64,000 nt of DNA from Verrucomicrobiaceae bacterium (GCA_015075365.1 JABTUN010000001.1:744001-808000); one strand, 5' to 3'; shown: positions 7,209-15,866, numbered from the stretch's first letter. The notes: generated by a model from the sequence alone, not told the origin. Translations and numbers: made by a program.

Positions 7209-8519
7209 TTAGAACTTCAAGTTAGTCATCACATACAGGAAGTTGGCATCGCTGCCAGCGCCGGTGTTGGCGAGGTAATCGCCAGCGAAGAGGTGGCTGT
7301 AGCCGAGGGTGAAGCTGAGGTGGGTGTTGTGCGCGTAGCTCATGAGCAGGTCGAGTTCGCTGCCGACGAAGCTGCCTGCATTCGGTGAGATGGGACGCAC
7401 GGCGGTGGTGGCGTTCGCACGGCGGAGGGCGTCGCTGGTGGTGGCGAGCCAGAGGAGGTGGTAATCGAGGCTGGTGGTGATTTTGGCGGTGGGTTTGGCG
7501 CTGAGATGGAGGGCCACGTTGTGGAGGTTGCTCCATGAGAAGACATCCATGTAGCCGTAGTGGAGGTGATTGGTGGGGAAGAGGTTCTGAAAGGCTCCCT
7601 GCTTGTTGTCGGCGGCGTTTCCATCACCGCTGCCGTAGCTGTATTCGAGGCCGAGACGCGGCTTCCACGGCGCGGAGAAGGTGTAACCGCCCTCGACATA
7701 GCTGGCGAAGGCGCTCAAATCACGCCCGCCAGCCTTTCCACTCTGCACGGCAAATTCGGCTTCGTAGTCCCACGGGCCAAATTTGCCGGGGAGTGATTTG
7801 ATGTGCGTGCCGATGGTGATGAAGTGGTCGTTGCGGTTGCTGTCGTCAGAGTAGAGCGCGTAAAGCTCGGTGTTCTGGATGCCGAGCGTGGGGATGTTTG
7901 CATAAATGCCGCTGAGCGTGCTGTCCCAGTCGCTGGCGTCCATGCCTTTGCCATCGACGACGACGAGCGAGGAGGTGAAGAGATCGACCCACAGGCCGTC
8001 TTTGCCGGCGTAGCGCAGTTTCACGGCGTCAAAGGTGCGCGTGATGTTGTTCCACTCCAGCGGGCCGATGAGGCGCTGGTCTCCGTAAAGCAGCACTTGG
8101 CGGCCGATTTTGGCGCTGAAGGGCGAGCGTTTCTCGTCACCGATCTCGACGTAGAGCTGGCGGAGATCGAATGGATTGTCCCCCTCCGCGCCGAGCACGC
8201 CGGGCACATCGGAACGGCGGCTGCCGATCTCGCGCGAGTCCTGGCCCTGGATGTAAAAGGTGAGCCAGTCTGCGGGCTTCACCTGCATACTGATGCGTGC
8301 CCGCTGGAGGAACCACGCGTCGTCATTGATGTGCGTGGCGGCGCTGTTGAAGTCGTAGTTGTTGTCGCGGCATTCGTAGCGGAGTTGGTCCTCGATGCCG
8401 AAAACGACGCGGCCATCAGCAAAAGAGAGCGGATTGGCCGCAGGCGCGGCAGCGGGCGTTGTTTGCGCTTGGGAGATGCCGGCGAGTGCGGTGAAGAGAA
8501 GCGGAAGCAGTGTTTTCAT
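7209..8519 (-). CDS. Outer-membrane beta-barrel, alginate-export-family porin
   Basis: A 436-residue protein with a Sec signal (MKTLLPLLFTALAGISQA), then many alternating amphipathic strands and a C-terminal phenylalanine (MTNLKF), as expected for an outer-membrane barrel. Segments such as DDAWFLQRARISMQVKPADW and GRQVLLYGDQRLIGPLEW match the pattern of the alginate_exp family (PF13372). Such barrels often occur beside respiratory clusters and probably let small solutes pass. It is the last gene of the nirK operon: its ATG overlaps the stop of the NirV-SCO gene by 4 bp. The substrate is unknown; nitrate or nitrite passage is only a contextual guess. Confidence 0.8.
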   Translation of the reverse strand: MKTLLPLLFTALAGISQAQTTPAAAPAANPLSFADGRVVFGIEDQLRYECRDNNYDFNSAATHINDDAWFLQRARISMQVKPADWLTFYIQGQDSREIGSRRSDVPGVLGAEGDNPFDLRQLYVEIGDEKRSPFSAKIGRQVLLYGDQRLIGPLEWNNITRTFDAVKLRYAGKDGLWVDLFTSSLVVVDGKGMDASDWDSTLSGIYANIPTLGIQNTELYALYSDDSNRNDHFITIGTHIKSLPGKFGPWDYEAEFAVQSGKAGGRDLSAFASYVEGGYTFSAPWKPRLGLEYSYGSGDGNAADNKQGAFQNLFPTNHLHYGYMDVFSWSNLHNVALHLSAKPTAKITTSLDYHLLWLATTSDALRRANATTAVRPISPNAGSFVGSELDLLMSYAHNTHLSFTLGYSHLFAGDYLANTGAGSDANFLYVMTNLKF

Positions 8520-9805
8520 GGCTGAAGGAGTTTTTTCAGCGCCGCAATGCTGGGTGCGATGTCCGCGCCGAGCGATTCTTCGCGGTGGACGACTTTTCCG
8601 TCGGCATCGAGCACGGCGATGAGGTTCGAGTGGGTGAGAAAGCCTTCGACGGTGGCAAATTTGAATTGAAGGGTGACGGCGAGCTGGCGAATTGTTTCGT
8701 CATCCGAGATGGCAAAGGTCCAGCGCCCTAGATCGAGCTGCTGCTCAGCGGCGGCCTTCTTCATCTGCGCGGGATTGTCCGCCGCGGTGTCGAAGGAAAA
8801 GAATACGAAGCCTGCTTTTTCCGCGTCCGCGCCGAGCGCGGCCTCAATGCGCTTCATGTCGCCGATGATGCGCGGGCAGGCGAATTTGCATAATGTAAAG
8901 CCCATGGTGACGACACGTGGCCTGCCGCGCAATTGGTCGAGCGTGAGCGGTTTGTCGTCCTGAGTGCGCCAAGTGCCGGGCAGGTCGTAGATGGTGGTGA
9001 AAGCGGCGGCGGCAGGCGCGGGCGGTGCTTCCTTCACCGACTTCGCTCCGCGAAAGCCGAGGCTGCGCACGCAGTAGTCGCCCTTTAGGCTGCTGCGAAA
9101 GGCGTAGCGCATGAAAGCGGCGTAGTTGCTCACATCAGCAGCGAGCAGCGAGCCTGCGCCGCAAAAGAGCTTCCGCTCCAGCGAGCCGTCACCTCGCGAG
9201 TCGCCGACGACCATGGTGCTGTTGAAGTCATGCACCCATTCCCAGATGACGCCATGCTGGCCGCGCACGCCATGCACATTCAGCACGCCATCCGCTGCGG
9301 CAGGCAGTGGGCCGCTGGCGGGCCTTGAATACCATTCCAAGAGCTGGCGCAGGAAGGCCTGATCGCTGCTGGCATCCAGGCGTGTTGCATCGGCGCGGGC
9401 GACGAATTCCCATTCGTCCTGCGTGGGAAGGCGGCGGCCCAACGATTCACAGTAAGCCTTCGCGGCGAACCATGAGACGTTCACCACAGGCGCGGCGAGT
9501 GTTTTTTCATCGCCAGGATCGAGATCACCACGCCAGTGTGCGAGGTAGTTTTTATCCGCGAGCGTGCTTTTGACCTGCGAGCGCCTCCAGGTGGGGTTTT
9601 TAGCCACGAAGGCGAGAAATTGCGCGTTCGTGATCTGCGTGGTGTCCATGAAAAAAGGCTCCGCACGGCGCTGCTTGGCCTTTTTGGCATAGACTGGTTT
9701 GTACAAGCCGCCGGGGATGTGAACCATGCCCGGAGGTGGCGCGGGGACTTCAGCCGCTGGCAGCATTGCGACTGCCAGCAGCAGGTATGTGAGTGCTTGA
9801 CGCAT
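8516..9805 (-). CDS. NirV-like FGE-sulfatase domain fused to a SCO1/SenC copper chaperone
   Basis: 429 residues, signal peptide (MRQALTYLLLAVAMLPAAE). Residues about 24-255 form a formylglycine-generating-enzyme-like domain (GMVHIPGG, then ITNAQFLAFV, VVNVSWFAAKAYCESLGRRLPTQDEWEFVAR, LGFRGAK). This is the NirV fold usually found next to nirK. Residues about 275-428 form a SCO domain with the copper-binding CKFAC motif and a downstream histidine (FLTHSNLIAVLD). SCO proteins deliver copper or reduce cysteines for cupredoxin sites, so the fusion plausibly matures the NirK copper centres just upstream. Both halves are normally separate genes. Spacing to nirK is 13 bp. Confidence 0.85.
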   Translation of the reverse strand: MRQALTYLLLAVAMLPAAEVPAPPPGMVHIPGGLYKPVYAKKAKQRRAEPFFMDTTQITNAQFLAFVAKNPTWRRSQVKSTLADKNYLAHWRGDLDPGDEKTLAAPVVNVSWFAAKAYCESLGRRLPTQDEWEFVARADATRLDASSDQAFLRQLLEWYSRPASGPLPAAADGVLNVHGVRGQHGVIWEWVHDFNSTMVVGDSRGDGSLERKLFCGAGSLLAADVSNYAAFMRYAFRSSLKGDYCVRSLGFRGAKSVKEAPPAPAAAAFTTIYDLPGTWRTQDDKPLTLDQLRGRPRVVTMGFTLCKFACPRIIGDMKRIEAALGADAEKAGFVFFSFDTAADNPAQMKKAAAEQQLDLGRWTFAISDDETIRQLAVTLQFKFATVEGFLTHSNLIAVLDADGKVVHREESLGADIAPSIAALKKLLQP

Positions 9806-9818
9806 GAGGTTTGTGGAA

Positions 9819-11378
9819 TCAATGGCCGGGCTGGGCGGGAGCCGGAGCGGTCGCGCGGACCTCCTTCACCATGGCGGGCAGCACTTCGGTGCCGTTGTTC
9901 CCCCAACTGCTATACACATAGGTAAGCACATTGGACACCTGCTCATCATTGAGGCCTAGCTGCGGCATGATGCTGGCATAGACCTCGCCATTTACGGTCA
10001 CATTGCCTTGCAGGCCGTGGAGCACGGTTCCGATGCTGCGCTTCACATCCGCATTGAGGTAGTCGGACTTGGCGAGCGGTGGGAATGCCTTCGGGATGCC
10101 CTGCCCCTCCGCCTGATGGCAGGCCATGCAGATGGATGTGTAGAGGAGTTTGCCACGAGCGATGCGCTCGTCTTTGTTTGCCGCGGGCGGCTGCTGTGTG
10201 GATGCCTGAGGGATGTTTTGCACCGCGCCGCCTTCGAGCTGGTAGATGCGGTCATCCTGCTTTCCGGAGTACACGAGTTTGTTTTCCTCGCCAGTGACCT
10301 TGATCATGCCCACGGCACCTTTGTTGAAGGCGCGGAAGATGCTGTGATCGACCAGAATATAGGTGCCTGGCACTTCGAGGCCGAAATCCACGATGGCAGA
10401 GCCGCCGGCGGGAATCATCGTGGTCTGCACCTGATGCTGTGCGGGCTTCACACCGCCCTCCAGATACACGTTGTCAAAAATCTCGCCGATGACGTGGAAG
10501 GAGGACGTGAGGTTCGGGCCGCCATTGCCGACGAAGAGGCGCACTTTTTCGCCCACCTTGGCATGCACGGCATTGTCGCCCGCCATCGCGCCGACGCTGC
10601 CGTTGAAGACGACGTAGTCAGGTGTCTCGGTGAGCGCCTTGTCCATGTTGAAGGGTTGCAGGCCGGCCTCGCCATACGGTCCTTTGGTGTAGAACTCGGA
10701 TTGGAAGACATAGAACTCCTTGTCCACTTTTGGCAGGCCGCCGATTGGCTCGATGAGGATGAGACCATACATGCCGTTCGCCACATGCATGCCGACGGGT
10801 GCTGTGGCGCAGTGATAGACGTAGAGGCCCGGATTCAGCGCCTTGAAGGAAAAGACGGACACATGCCCTGGTGTCGTGAAGGACGAGGCCGCGCCGCCGC
10901 CTGGTCCGGTGACAGCGTGAAGGTCGATGTTATGCGGCATCTTGCTGTCCGGCCGGTTCATGAGGTGAAACTCCACCTCGTCATTCTGGCGGATGCGGAT
11001 GAATTTGCCCGGCACGCTGCCACCGAAGGTCCAAAACGTGTAATCCACGCCGTCGGCCATGCGCTTCACCACTTCGACGACTTCGAGTTTGATCGTCACC
11101 TTCGTCGGATGATCGCGCGTGATGGGTGGTGGCACGTTCGGCGCATCGGTCAAAACGGCGTTCTCTGTGCCTGAGACAGGTTTGTCCTGCTGCCTCGTGG
11201 GGTTTGCCATCGCGTCATCCGAAGCCGGAGCAGCAGCAACAGCGGGCGAACGTAATTCCAGCATGGCCTTCATGAAGGTTTCCTGGGACTGCTTTTCGTT
11301 TGGACTCAGCTCGCGGTCGCATTGCGTGAGAAAAGCGGCCGAGGCGGCCGCCAGGAGGAGTGTGGTTTTCGTTTTCAT
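9819..11378 (-). CDS. nirK: Copper nitrite reductase NirK with C-terminal cytochrome c
   Basis: 519 residues. Reduces nitrite to nitric oxide in the periplasm. An N-terminal lipobox (AAFLTQC) suggests a lipoprotein. The two cupredoxin domains carry the expected ligands: HNIDLHA (type 2 His and catalytic Asp), [11 protein letters not shown] with NGMYG (type 1 His, Cys, His, Met), and FHVIGEIFD (type 2 His). After a linker, about 100 residues form a cytochrome c domain with the heme motif CMACH near residue 425 and an axial Met candidate (SIMPQL). This heme-fused class is known (for example from Ralstonia pickettii); the extra domain can pass electrons directly to the type 1 copper. Four bp separate it from the globin upstream. 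Confidence 0.95.
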   Translation of the reverse strand: MKTKTTLLLAAASAAFLTQCDRELSPNEKQSQETFMKAMLELRSPAVAAAPASDDAMANPTRQQDKPVSGTENAVLTDAPNVPPPITRDHPTKVTIKLEVVEVVKRMADGVDYTFWTFGGSVPGKFIRIRQNDEVEFHLMNRPDSKMPHNIDLHAVTGPGGGAASSFTTPGHVSVFSFKALNPGLYVYHCATAPVGMHVANGMYGLILIEPIGGLPKVDKEFYVFQSEFYTKGPYGEAGLQPFNMDKALTETPDYVVFNGSVGAMAGDNAVHAKVGEKVRLFVGNGGPNLTSSFHVIGEIFDNVYLEGGVKPAQHQVQTTMIPAGGSAIVDFGLEVPGTYILVDHSIFRAFNKGAVGMIKVTGEENKLVYSGKQDDRIYQLEGGAVQNIPQASTQQPPAANKDERIARGKLLYTSICMACHQAEGQGIPKAFPPLAKSDYLNADVKRSIGTVLHGLQGNVTVNGEVYASIMPQLGLNDEQVSNVLTYVYSSWGNNGTEVLPAMVKEVRATAPAPAQPGH

Positions 11379-11381
11379 GGT

Positions 11382-11861
11382 TCAGGCAGGTTGGGAGGAT
11401 TGCTTGTAGCGGGCATACCGTTCACGCTGCTCGGGCGTGAGGTTCGCAGGGTCGAATCTCGGATCAGGCACCTGATTGATGCGTGAGAAGATAACGTTCG
11501 CCATGTCGGCGGCGCAGCTCTTGATGTGCTCGGCATGCTCGCCGGCGAAGAGATCATCCACCGTGGAGCGGAAGAGCAGGAGCCAATGGTCAAATTTGTC
11601 CCGTCCCATGTCCGTGAGCGGCACCAGCTTCGCGTGCGCGGCGAGCGGATTCCCGGTGAAGCCGCCACTGCGAAACAGGACCGTCTCCCAGAAAGCATAC
11701 ATCTTCGGCAGATGCGTGCTCCAGTTCGTCTGCGCTACCTTGTCGAAAATGTGACCGAGCACCTCGTCGGCACGGACGCGGTCGTAGAAAGTGTTCACGA
11801 GAATTTCGATCTCCGGCCGACCGGCGAGATCGGGTTTGCTGGCGGCTTTTTCCTCATTCAT
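11382..11861 (-). CDS. Group III truncated hemoglobin
   Basis: 159 residues, cytosolic. The pattern FYDRVRADEVLGHIFDKVA, then W..HLPKMYAFWETVLFRSGGF and GNPLAAHAKL fits the group III truncated globin family, with the proximal His in the AHAKL helix. These bind O2 or NO and often sit in denitrification or NO-response operons. It is the first gene of the leftward nirK operon. A TGCATCTTA half-site overlapping its start codon (11861-11869) resembles the arms of the operator-like sites elsewhere in the window. Confidence 0.85.
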   Translation of the reverse strand: MNEEKAASKPDLAGRPEIEILVNTFYDRVRADEVLGHIFDKVAQTNWSTHLPKMYAFWETVLFRSGGFTGNPLAAHAKLVPLTDMGRDKFDHWLLLFRSTVDDLFAGEHAEHIKSCAADMANVIFSRINQVPDPRFDPANLTPEQRERYARYKQSSQPA

Positions 11862-11923
11862 GCATCTTAGAGTAGCCGCTCCAAGAATGACCGCTCCGCA
11901 CTCTCTGGCAAGGTTTGGGCGGT

Positions 11924-11949
11924 AATTGCGGAACTGGCCTTCTGCAATT
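11924..11949. promoter_or_regulatory. Inverted repeat in the nirK/norEF divergent promoter region
   Basis: AATTGC and GCAATT separated by 14 bp, in the 120-bp gap between the truncated globin/nirK operon and norEF. The symmetry and place are right for an activator or repressor site, but the spacer is long and no FNR/DNR-like TTGAT-N4-ATCAA box was found. Confidence 0.3.
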
Positions 11950-11981
11950 GTGCCTGCGTTAGATTCTGCCTATCTCCTCCC

Positions 11982-12587
11982 ATGAAAAATCAACGCCACG
12001 ACGACATGAGCACAGCCTGCCAGGACCGCTCGGACTCATGGGAACCGCCGGGTGGCCTGCTCATCTGGCTGCTCGTGATGCTGGAGGTGGTGACCTTTGG
12101 CGCGGGCATTTTGGCATTTGTCTGGCAGGAGCGCGGGAATGCGGCGGAGTATGAGCAGGGACGCCTGCTGCTAAATCAGAACCTAGCCTTTGCGAACACA
12201 CTCGTTCTGCTCACTGGCGGCTGGTTCATGGCCTGCGGGCTGGGGGCCTTGCGAAAGGGAGAAAAACTGTGCGCCAGAAGCTGGACGATAGCTGCGCTGC
12301 TAACTGGCGTGCTCTTCTTGGCGCTAAAGCTCATCGAATACCGCCAGAAGGCCGCGCATGGCATCCAGTTTGGCGAGGATACGTTCTTCACGCTTTATTA
12401 CCTGCTCACGGGCTTCCACTTCGTGCATGTGCTAGTCGCCGTGGTGCTGCTGGGGGTGCTCGCTCGCTCAGTCCGCCTCGGGCACAGCCATGCGGGCGAT
12501 CATCAAAACTTCGAGGCAGGTGCGGTCTTCTGGCACATGTGCGATCTCATCTGGCTGCTGCTCTATCCCGTCATCTACCTGCTATGA
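11982..12587 (+). CDS. norE: NorE-like / cytochrome c oxidase subunit III family protein
   Basis: 201 residues with five predicted transmembrane helices. The pattern WEPPGGLLIWLLVMLEVVTFGAG near the start, FANTLVLLTGGWFMACG in the middle and FHFVHVLVAVVLLG followed by FWHMCDLIWLLLYPVIYLL at the end is the NorE/CoxIII form. NorE is an accessory membrane protein of the NO reductase system. The gene stands divergent from the nirK operon and overlaps the next gene by 4 bp (ATGA). Confidence 0.8.
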   Translation: MKNQRHDDMSTACQDRSDSWEPPGGLLIWLLVMLEVVTFGAGILAFVWQERGNAAEYEQGRLLLNQNLAFANTLVLLTGGWFMACGLGALRKGEKLCARSWTIAALLTGVLFLALKLIEYRQKAAHGIQFGEDTFFTLYYLLTGFHFVHVLVAVVLLGVLARSVRLGHSHAGDHQNFEAGAVFWHMCDLIWLLLYPVIYLL

Positions 12588-12814
12588 ACCGCGCTCTCAC
12601 CTTTATCTGGCTATTTCTCATCACGCTCACCACGGCGAGCTGGCTGCTGGCGGAGCGCCATGTGCTGCCATCGCTGCTACTTGGGCTGGCAGCGGTGAAG
12701 TTCACGCTGGTCGCAGGCTGGTTCATGGAACTTCGCCGGGCACATCGCTTCTGGCAGGTGGCGCTGGGAGGCTTACTGATGATCATCATCACTGGTGTGG
12801 TGTGGCTGGCTTGA
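12584..12814 (+). CDS. norF: NorF-like / cytochrome c oxidase subunit IV family protein
   Basis: 76 residues, starting at the ATG that overlaps the norE stop. Three predicted transmembrane helices (FIWLFLITLTTASWLLAE, LPSLLLGLAAVKFTLVAGWFMELRRAH, FWQVALGGLLMIIITGVVWL). Length, the VAGWFMELRRAHRFW segment and the position after norE match NorF, the usual partner of NorE in denitrifiers. Confidence 0.7.
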   Translation: MNRALTFIWLFLITLTTASWLLAERHVLPSLLLGLAAVKFTLVAGWFMELRRAHRFWQVALGGLLMIIITGVVWLA

Positions 12815-13006
12815 AGCGCTAATCCTGCTTGTGTTCAGCTTTCAGGTGGATCGCCGCCTTTCCAAGCTCATCGCCCGCAGCACGACTGCTAGCCCAGCCT
12901 TGCAGACGGGTTTTCCACCACCTCACCAGCAAGGCCCAGGCTGCCGAGCTGCAGCGCATCATGCACGGCTCCGCAGCTCGCTTTTATGGCCATCAAAACG
13001 CCACGT

Positions 13007-13177
13007 TCACCGTCTCAGCGCATTGATCAGCTCATCCACCTCGTTGATCAGGCCCTGCATCTGACTCGGGTTGTAGCTGCCATCAGCTCCTTGGCCGAGC
13101 TGGTTCACGCCGTTGCTATTGGCGCTCGTGCCGTTGATGGAGGTGTTGAGTTGTGCTTGGCTGGTTTCGCCGGGCAC
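13007..13177 (-). pseudogene. C-terminal remnant of an unknown protein
   Basis: An open frame of 56 codons from a GTG, preceded in frame by a stop. It contains QLNTSINGTSANSNGVNQLG and ends PSQMQGLINEVDELINALRR: a Ser/Asn/Gly-rich linker followed by a charged C-terminal helix, which looks like real protein. There is no ribosome site and no upstream domain, so it is probably the tail of a deleted gene. Family not recognised. Confidence 0.35.
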
Positions 13178-13320
13178 GCATTGGGAGCCGTGTCAAACGC
13201 CGCACATTAATCCGTGCGTGCGCATTTCTGTATTCTAGCCCGGCAGAGCAGGCGTATTGCGAGTCACTGCCAAATCCCGCCGGGCATGAATGGCTCATTC
13301 TTGCGCAAGATCGGTGTATT

Positions 13321-13345
13321 GATGCACGACGGGTGCATCTTTAAA
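13321..13345. promoter_or_regulatory. NsrR-like operator upstream of the exported globin
   Basis: GATGCAC-GACGG-GTGCATC followed by TTTAAA, a perfect 7-5-7 palindrome 41 bp before the globin start. Arm sequence and spacing resemble the classical NsrR box (GATGCAT-N5-ATGCATC). Read leftward (TTAAAG-A-TGCAC-N6-TGCATC) it matches the sites near 24224, 24844 and 53370. Confidence 0.55.
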
Positions 13346-13385
13346 TAGGCACGCCGTCCAACCCGCTGCTTTTTCACGACCAACC

Positions 13386-13982
13386 ATGAAACTCATCCTC
13401 TCCTCGCTCGCCACCATCACCGCCGTGATGACTCTGCTCGTCAGTGCCGCCCTAGGCGCTGACTCAGCCGCTGTCGCCACGGAAACGGTCACCAATACCG
13501 TCTGCCCGGTCACGGGGAAACCGGTGGATCCCGCCATCACCGCCGAATACGAGGGCCGGAAGTGGTCCTTCGCCAAAGAGGCATGCAAAACGAAGTGGCT
13601 CAAAGCCCGAGAGGACAGCCTGTATCACAAGCTCGGGGGCTGGAAGGCCATTGATGCTGCTGTGGACGCCTTCTATGTCAAAGTGCTGGCCGACAAGCGG
13701 GTGAAGCATTTCTTTGATGACGTGAGCATGCCCAAGCAGCATCGGAAGCAGAAAGAGTTCTTGTCGTTCGCCTTTGGAGGCCCGTTGCCGTGGACCGGCA
13801 AGGATATGCGCAAGGCACACGAAGGCATGGGCCTGACCGAGGAGCACTTCAACGCCATCGCTGAAAACCTCGTCAACACGCTGAAGGATCTGAAAATCAG
13901 CCAGGATCTCATCGACCAGGTCATCGCCGTCGCTCTCACGACGAAGGATGATGTGCTTGGCCGACCGAAGAAGGCCAACTAA
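13386..13982 (+). CDS. Exported YHS-like + group I truncated hemoglobin, copy 1
   Basis: 198 residues. A signal peptide (MKLILSSLATITAVMTLLVSAALGA) is followed by a short YHS-like region (CPVTGKPVDPAITAEYEGRKW with FAKEACKTKW) at about residues 40-72. A group I truncated globin follows (YHKLGGWKAIDAAVDAFYVKVL, FLSFAFGGPLPWTGKDMRKAHEGMGLTEEHF, with the proximal His in KAHEGMGL). Globins are normally cytosolic, so a periplasmic one suggests NO or nitrite chemistry outside the membrane, next to Nir and Nor. The YHS-like part may bind a metal. A close paralogue of the same length lies at 53530. A palindromic operator precedes it and a strong terminator follows. Confidence 0.85.
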   Translation: MKLILSSLATITAVMTLLVSAALGADSAAVATETVTNTVCPVTGKPVDPAITAEYEGRKWSFAKEACKTKWLKAREDSLYHKLGGWKAIDAAVDAFYVKVLADKRVKHFFDDVSMPKQHRKQKEFLSFAFGGPLPWTGKDMRKAHEGMGLTEEHFNAIAENLVNTLKDLKISQDLIDQVIAVALTTKDDVLGRPKKAN

Positions 13983-14010
13983 GGTCCGTCCATAACCTAG
14001 TTGGTGCTGG

Positions 14011-14047
14011 GCCGCCGTGTGCGCTGGGAGTGCATACGGCGGCTTTT
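14011..14047 (+). terminator. Terminator of globin copy 1
   Basis: GCCGCCGT and ACGGCGGC (14011-14018 and 14036-14043) form a perfect 8-bp stem followed by TTTT, 28 bp after the globin stop. Confidence 0.8.
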
Positions 14048-14135
14048 GATTGCCCCGTGTGAGACCGGTCCGCCCGCGCCGTAGTGGCTGGAGATCAGTC
14101 AGTCACACCCGTTTTCCAACCACACCTACCCTTTC

Positions 14136-14923
14136 ATGATTCTGCCCTTATTGCGCCGCTGGTCCGGCGTCGAACTCATCGAGGTGAGCCACACGGAGAA
14201 AATCGTCTCCGCACTGGGCGGTGGCGAGGCTCTGCTGGTGCTCGTGGGGCTTTCCAGCCTGCTGCTTCCGTCCTCTGGCAGCACGGCTGTCGTCGCCTCG
14301 ATGGGTGCCTCGTGGCGCTGGCCGTGGGCTCATCGACGGTGCCAGCTGGCAGCACGGCTGTCGTCGCCTCGATGGGTGCCTCTGCCACGCTGCTCTTTGC
14401 TGTGCCTCATGCGGCGCTCTCCCAGCCCTGGCCGGTGCTCGGCGGGCATCTGCTCTCCGCCCTGGCCGGGGTCATCTGTGCGCAGACCCTGGGAGATACC
14501 GCCCTGGCGGCTGGATGCACGGTGGGGGCTGCCATCGCCGCCATGCTCGTGTTTCGCTGCATTCATCCTCCGGGCGGGGCCACCGCCCTCACCGCCGTGC
14601 TGGGTGGCAGCGCCATACATGACCTCGGCTTTCACTACATCATCATGCCGGTGCTGGTGAACACGCTCGCCTTGCTGCTGCTGGCTATGTTCATCAATTT
14701 CTTCTTCCCCTGGCGGCGCTACCCTGCGGCCTTCAACCGGCCTGCATCACCACCATCGGCCCCGTCCTCTTGCACGCCGGGTGAACCGACCCACGAGGAG
14801 GTCATCGCCGCGCTGCGGTCACTCGATTCCTTTGTGGATGTCACCGAGGAGGATCTGCTGCGGCTGCTGGCCCTGCTGCGGCTGCGGCCGGCTCCTGACG
14901 TCTCCACCACAGGCTCTTCATGA
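14136..14923 (+). pseudogene. HPP-family membrane protein, frameshifted by a 71-bp duplication
   Basis: The first 59 codons from 14136 read MILPLLRRWSGVELIEV and on to GSTAVVASMGAS. The family then continues in another frame with ATLLFAVPHAALSQPWPVLGG, RCIHPPGGATALTAVLGG and the final helix LVNTLALLLLAMFINFFFPWRRY. The HPPGG motif is the signature of the HPP family (PF04982; four transmembrane helices, implicated in nitrite transport in some phototrophs). The break is caused by a direct duplication at 14275-14382: removing 71 bp restores one continuous frame. It is therefore a recent pseudogene, or a sequencing or assembly error. The last 83 bp overlap the opposing methyltransferase gene. Confidence 0.75.
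14275..14382 (+). repeat. 37-bp direct repeat (71-bp period) inside the HPP gene
   Basis: The same 37 bases (from CTGGCAGCACGG to GGGTGCCTC) occur at 14275-14311 and 14346-14382 with 34 bp between them. The period of 71 is not a multiple of three and shifts the HPP frame. Confidence 0.9.
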
Positions 14924-15530
14924 GGCCCCAGTTCATCTCCACGCGGCGATGCTCACAGAAACCTGCCTTTTCCAAAAATGGCTCCGGCGGCGTGAGCGAC
15001 CGCGCGGAGAGACCGGTCGCCAGCCGGAAAAAGACGTGCATCAGCGCCAGGATGCACCGGCTGCGCAGACGCCGCCAGCCGTGCGCTGCCATTTGAAAAT
15101 CAGCCAGCAACCAGGAAGCCCCCGGAGCCGCCGCTCTGGCGATGCGCGGCACGAGGAGCGCGAGCTCATCAGGGCGGAAGCAATCGAGGAAAAAGTGCGT
15201 CACGATGAGGTCATAGGCTCCGCTTTGCGGCTCCCAGGTGAAAACGTCCGCCTTCACGAAGTGAATGCCACTCTCGTCCAGCCGCCCACGAGCCAGTTCT
15301 TGCCGGGCCTGACGCAGCATGCCCGCGCTGGCATCCACACAGGTGATTTCTGCGGAGGGAAAACGCTCGCGGCAGGCGCGGAGGAAGCGCCCGTGCCCCT
15401 CGCCCAGCATCAGCACCAGCCTCGGTGGCGGGATCACCTCCAGAAAGGCCGTGCGGCAGCGCTGCATGCCACCGCCCGCCGCCACACGCTCCAGCAGCGC
15501 ATACACAGGAGCCAAGGTGTCAAAGCTCAT
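14841..15530 (-). CDS. Class I SAM-dependent methyltransferase
   Basis: 229 residues. The Rossmann-type motif I is LVLMLGEGHGRFLRACRERF (GEGxGRF near residue 43), followed by the acidic motif CVDASAGML, a KADVF adenine-site segment and YDLIVTHFFLDCF. These fit a small-molecule methyltransferase, but the substrate cannot be told. The C-terminal 25 residues are Ala/Pro-rich and overlap the end of the HPP gene on the other strand, so the true 3' end of one of the two may differ. It is not obviously part of the denitrification system. Confidence 0.75.
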   Translation of the reverse strand: MSFDTLAPVYALLERVAAGGGMQRCRTAFLEVIPPPRLVLMLGEGHGRFLRACRERFPSAEITCVDASAGMLRQARQELARGRLDESGIHFVKADVFTWEPQSGAYDLIVTHFFLDCFRPDELALLVPRIARAAAPGASWLLADFQMAAHGWRRLRSRCILALMHVFFRLATGLSARSLTPPEPFLEKAGFCEHRRVEMNWGLMKSLWWRRQEPAAAAAGPAAAADPPR

Positions 15531-15866
15531 CGGCGCGACGCTAAAGAAAGCCGGTCCATCCCATCACCAAAGCGCGATAATCGCAAAACTTGGAGCAGAG
15601 CAGGAATGGTGGGCATGTTTGGGCGAATTGTAGCCTGCTGCACGGATCCTCCAAGCCTTCATCTTGGCAAACAGGGACCGGGTGGCATCCATCGCTGCCC
15701 CCGCGCCGGATGGTGGGAGCCGTTTCGAGGCGAAAAAACGTCGTTTCAGGCCCAAACGCGGTCCCTGGAGCCCAAATCAAGCGTTCGAGATGAAAGTTGT
15801 CCGGCCTGTGCCGCAGTGTCGGGATGGACCGCCAGACGACTGCGGCACAGGGGACTTTGGCGGTGG
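15531..15866. other. 336-bp gap without a convincing gene
   Basis: No frame has both a start with a ribosome site and a protein-like composition. The only structure is a long perfect inverted repeat at 15805-15851, next to the end of the thioredoxin-like gene. Confidence 0.5.
15805..15851 (-). terminator. 13-bp perfect hairpin after the thioredoxin-like gene
   Basis: CCTGTGCCGCAGT (15805-15817) and ACTGCGGCACAGG (15839-15851) are exact inverted repeats with a 21-nt loop, 15 bp past the stop of the gene at 15867. There is no T tract, so a Rho-dependent or mRNA-end-protecting hairpin, or a genome-wide intergenic palindrome, is as likely as an intrinsic terminator. Confidence 0.45.

Larger units (their letters stand above)
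12815..13385. other. 571-bp gap with decayed coding sequence
   Basis: No intact gene is convincing here. A leftward 56-codon remnant ends at 13007. A rightward stretch at about 12890-13024 reads VFHHLTSKAQAAELQRIMHG in one frame but has no plausible start. The right end holds the palindrome at 13321 and the leader of the exported globin gene. Confidence 0.5.

Noticed and set aside
7000..12800. nosZ, nirS or a quinol-type qNor
   Set aside because: No N2O reductase, cytochrome cd1 or N-terminally extended NorB pattern was found anywhere in the window.
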